Shown one piece after another: positions 6,847-7,712 of a DNA stretch of 7,712 nt. The position numbers and the translations under genes were made by a program. Position 1 is the first letter of the stretch. Every line of letters starts with the position of its first letter. The stretch spans positions 1-7,712 of the forward strand of contig JAPYQV010000114.1 in the NCBI GenBank assembly GCA_029937205.1, given 5' to 3'. The DNA is from Alphaproteobacteria bacterium. GTDB lineage: Bacteria; Pseudomonadota; Alphaproteobacteria; UBA828. The notes beneath the pieces were generated by a model. That model made no database searches. It had not been told where the DNA came from and saw only the letters and a list, made by a program, of their open reading frames with translations.

Positions 6847-6860
6847 TGATATCAATATCA
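6847..6860. promoter_or_regulatory. Perfect AT-rich inverted repeat, candidate operator
   Basis: TGATAT-CA-ATATCA, two 6-bp arms around a 2-bp spacer, in the gap between divergent genes. Size and position would suit a dimeric regulator. No family assignment is possible, and chance occurrence in AT-rich DNA is a real alternative. Confidence 0.3.
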
Positions 6861-6910
6861 AAAAAGATGACAATGATCACATTTGGCTCAATTTATTTAT
6901 ACGTGCTCTT

Positions 6911-6925
6911 GCGGACCCAGTCCGC
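6911..6925. repeat. Short perfect hairpin GCGGAC-CCA-GTCCGC
   Basis: Two 6-bp arms and a 3-nt loop. There is no T-run after it in either direction, so it is not a standard intrinsic terminator. Confidence 0.4.
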
Positions 6926-6980
6926 CGCCGCCATGCTGTTCACAGCGCGGCGATGAGCGCAAATTTTTCTGAGTGCGGCC

Positions 6981-7214
6981 ATGCAACGACAAAATATCGG
7001 CGGTCGGGAAATCCTATTGGAGTTCCATCACGTCGGCGATTAAGTCAAAGTATCGGCGATTGACGCAACAACCAATATCGAAGCATCCATCGTCGGTTCG
7101 CCGCGCGTGAGCAAGCAGCATTTGACCCGTTTGGCCGTGCGAAAGTTGGATTATGTGATGGACAAGAAACGCCGGGCGGATAAGGCCAAGCCGGAACGCG
7201 GCATAAAGGTTTGA
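6981..7214 (+). pseudogene. Small conserved alphaproteobacterial-type protein interrupted by an in-frame TAA
   Basis: The ATG at 6981 opens a frame reading GGREILLEFHHVGD, then TAA at 7041-7043, then VKVSAIDATTNIEASIVGSP...LTRLAVRKLDYVMDKKRR, ending at TGA 7212-7214 (77 codons counting the internal stop). Both halves lie in the same frame and together resemble a short uncharacterised family I recall as DUF6898 (pattern REVLFEF..G..VKV.AID..T..E..I.G.....LKRLA.RKL.YV). That name is from memory and unchecked. The stop replaces a codon that could have been Tyr (TAT/TAC to TAA). Upstream of the ATG only GAG is seen as a weak Shine-Dalgarno. Alternatives are translation of only the downstream part from a GTG such as 7104, readthrough, or a sequencing error. 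The function is unknown. It converges on the mucR-like gene with 24 bp between the stops. Confidence 0.55.
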
Positions 7215-7238
7215 AATAATTCAGCGTCGATGGCGCCG

Positions 7239-7670
7239 CTACACGTTGCTGCGTTTTTGCCCGAGGCCGATTTTTTTCGCAAATTCGGAGCGCCGTTGGG
7301 CGTAATTGGGCGCCACCATGGGATAATCCGCCGGCAATCCCCAGCGCGTGCGGTATTCGTCTGGAGTCAAGCCAAATGTGGTGCGCAAGTGCCGTTTCAG
7401 CATCTTCAGTTTGCGCCCGTCTTCCAAACAGATGATGTAGTCCGGCGTGACCGACCGGCGAATGGGTACCGCTGGCTTGCCAGCCGCTTTTTCCGACCCG
7501 CTATCGCCCTGCTCGACCTGGCGCAAGGCGGCACCGACAGCCCGGACGATTTCCGGTACTTGATCTATTGACAGAGAATTGTTGCTGACATAGGCGGCCA
7601 CGATCTCCGCCGTCATACGTAACAATTCATTTTCATCAACGTTGTTTTCGTTGGTTTCCAGCAGGTCCAC
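7239..7670 (-). CDS. Ros/MucR-family transcriptional regulator with incomplete zinc-finger ligands
   Basis: 143-residue DNA-binding protein of the ROS_MUCR family, which in alphaproteobacteria act as H-NS-like regulators on AT-rich promoters (exopolysaccharide, motility, cell cycle, virulence). Visible: LLRMTAEIVAAYVSNNS (17-33), the typical N-terminal oligomerisation segment; a Gly/Ser/Ala/Lys linker (55-70); then RRSVTPDYIICLEDGRKLKMLKRHL (71-95), LTPDEYRTRWGLP (101-113) and DYPMVAPNYAQRRSEFAKKIGLG (115-137). In the finger, Cys81 and His94 are kept. Asp84 replaces the second Cys, as in known Cys-Asp-His-type members, and Thr98 replaces the second His. The start is uncertain. The GTG at 7670 has no good Shine-Dalgarno and the frame stays open for 14 more codons to the window edge. 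Met19 is another possible start, although it would cut into the conserved LLRMTAEIV. Confidence 0.88.
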   Translation of the reverse strand: MDLLETNENNVDENELLRMTAEIVAAYVSNNSLSIDQVPEIVRAVGAALRQVEQGDSGSEKAAGKPAVPIRRSVTPDYIICLEDGRKLKMLKRHLRTTFGLTPDEYRTRWGLPADYPMVAPNYAQRRSEFAKKIGLGQKRSNV

Positions 7671-7675
7671 CTGCT
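7660..7675. repeat. 16-bp palindrome at the proposed mucR start codon
   Basis: AGCAGGT-CC-ACCTGCT, 7-bp arms with a 2-bp spacer, covering the GTG at 7670. It could be an operator or an mRNA hairpin limiting initiation. If the gene starts further upstream it is simply coding sequence. Confidence 0.35.
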
Positions 7676-7712
7676 CGAAGATGTGCGGATCGGACTCCTG
7701 GAAGTACGGCAG

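Larger units (their letters stand above)
6774..6980. other. AT-richer gap between divergent genes
   Basis: 207 bp between the start of the truncated oxygenase and the start of the interrupted small gene. It is visibly richer in A and T than its surroundings and should hold promoters for both directions, though I cannot place a convincing -35/-10 pair. It contains a 14-bp inverted repeat (6847-6860) and a short hairpin (6911-6925). One plus-strand frame starting at the ATG at 6842 includes LFIRALADPVRRR, which resembles the start of ArsR-type helix-turn-helix domains, but nothing after it continues the resemblance. Confidence 0.5.

Noticed and set aside
6911..6925. Intrinsic terminator
   Set aside because: The hairpin has only 6-bp arms, no T-run on either side, and no gene ends next to it.
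1..7712. tRNA, rRNA, CRISPR, insertion sequence or phage genes
   Set aside because: No cloverleaf-like ends with CCA, no regularly spaced repeats, no transposase motifs and no terminal inverted repeats with target duplications were seen.

Overview
The window looks like chromosomal DNA of an alphaproteobacterium. The codon use is moderately GC-rich, there is a Ros/MucR-family regulator, and a small disrupted gene resembles a short protein family I know from alphaproteobacteria. I cannot name a genus. I see no insertion sequence, CRISPR array, phage gene, tRNA or rRNA.

Left part (1-3798, minus strand): a tightly packed set, probably one operon, transcribed as gcdH -> internally deleted otnK paralogue -> otnK -> otnC. 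OtnK and OtnC are the kinase and decarboxylase of four-carbon sugar-acid (threonate/erythronate-type) catabolism. They phosphorylate a 3-oxo-tetronate and then decarboxylate it to a triose phosphate. GcdH (glutaryl-CoA dehydrogenase) belongs to lysine/tryptophan/glutarate degradation, so its place at the head of this set is unusual. Between gcdH and the complete otnK lies a 204-codon open reading frame. It matches the first ~80 and last ~109 residues of OtnK without gaps but lacks the 234 residues between them.

Middle part (3799-5924, plus strand): a divergent intergenic region, then two tandem paralogous EamA/DMT-family membrane transporters. The second carries a 20-bp tandem duplication near its 3' end. 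This shifts the reading frame and replaces the ancestral C-terminus with a 26-residue tail, so the gene now overlaps its convergent neighbour by 9 bp.

Right part (5916-7712): a minus-strand 2-oxoglutarate/Fe(II) oxygenase of the isopenicillin N synthase-like family that lacks the usual N-terminal ~70 residues. Next comes an AT-richer gap with a 14-bp inverted repeat. Then a plus-strand small gene whose frame is interrupted by a TAA at codon 21, and finally a convergent MucR-like regulator that lacks two of the four classical zinc ligands.

No clear new multi-gene system appears. What stands out is several genes changed by small internal events: an in-frame deletion, a frameshifting tandem duplication, a 5' truncation and a nonsense codon. 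The mini-OtnK frame is the most worthwhile to follow, because it stays open despite losing the centre of the enzyme.
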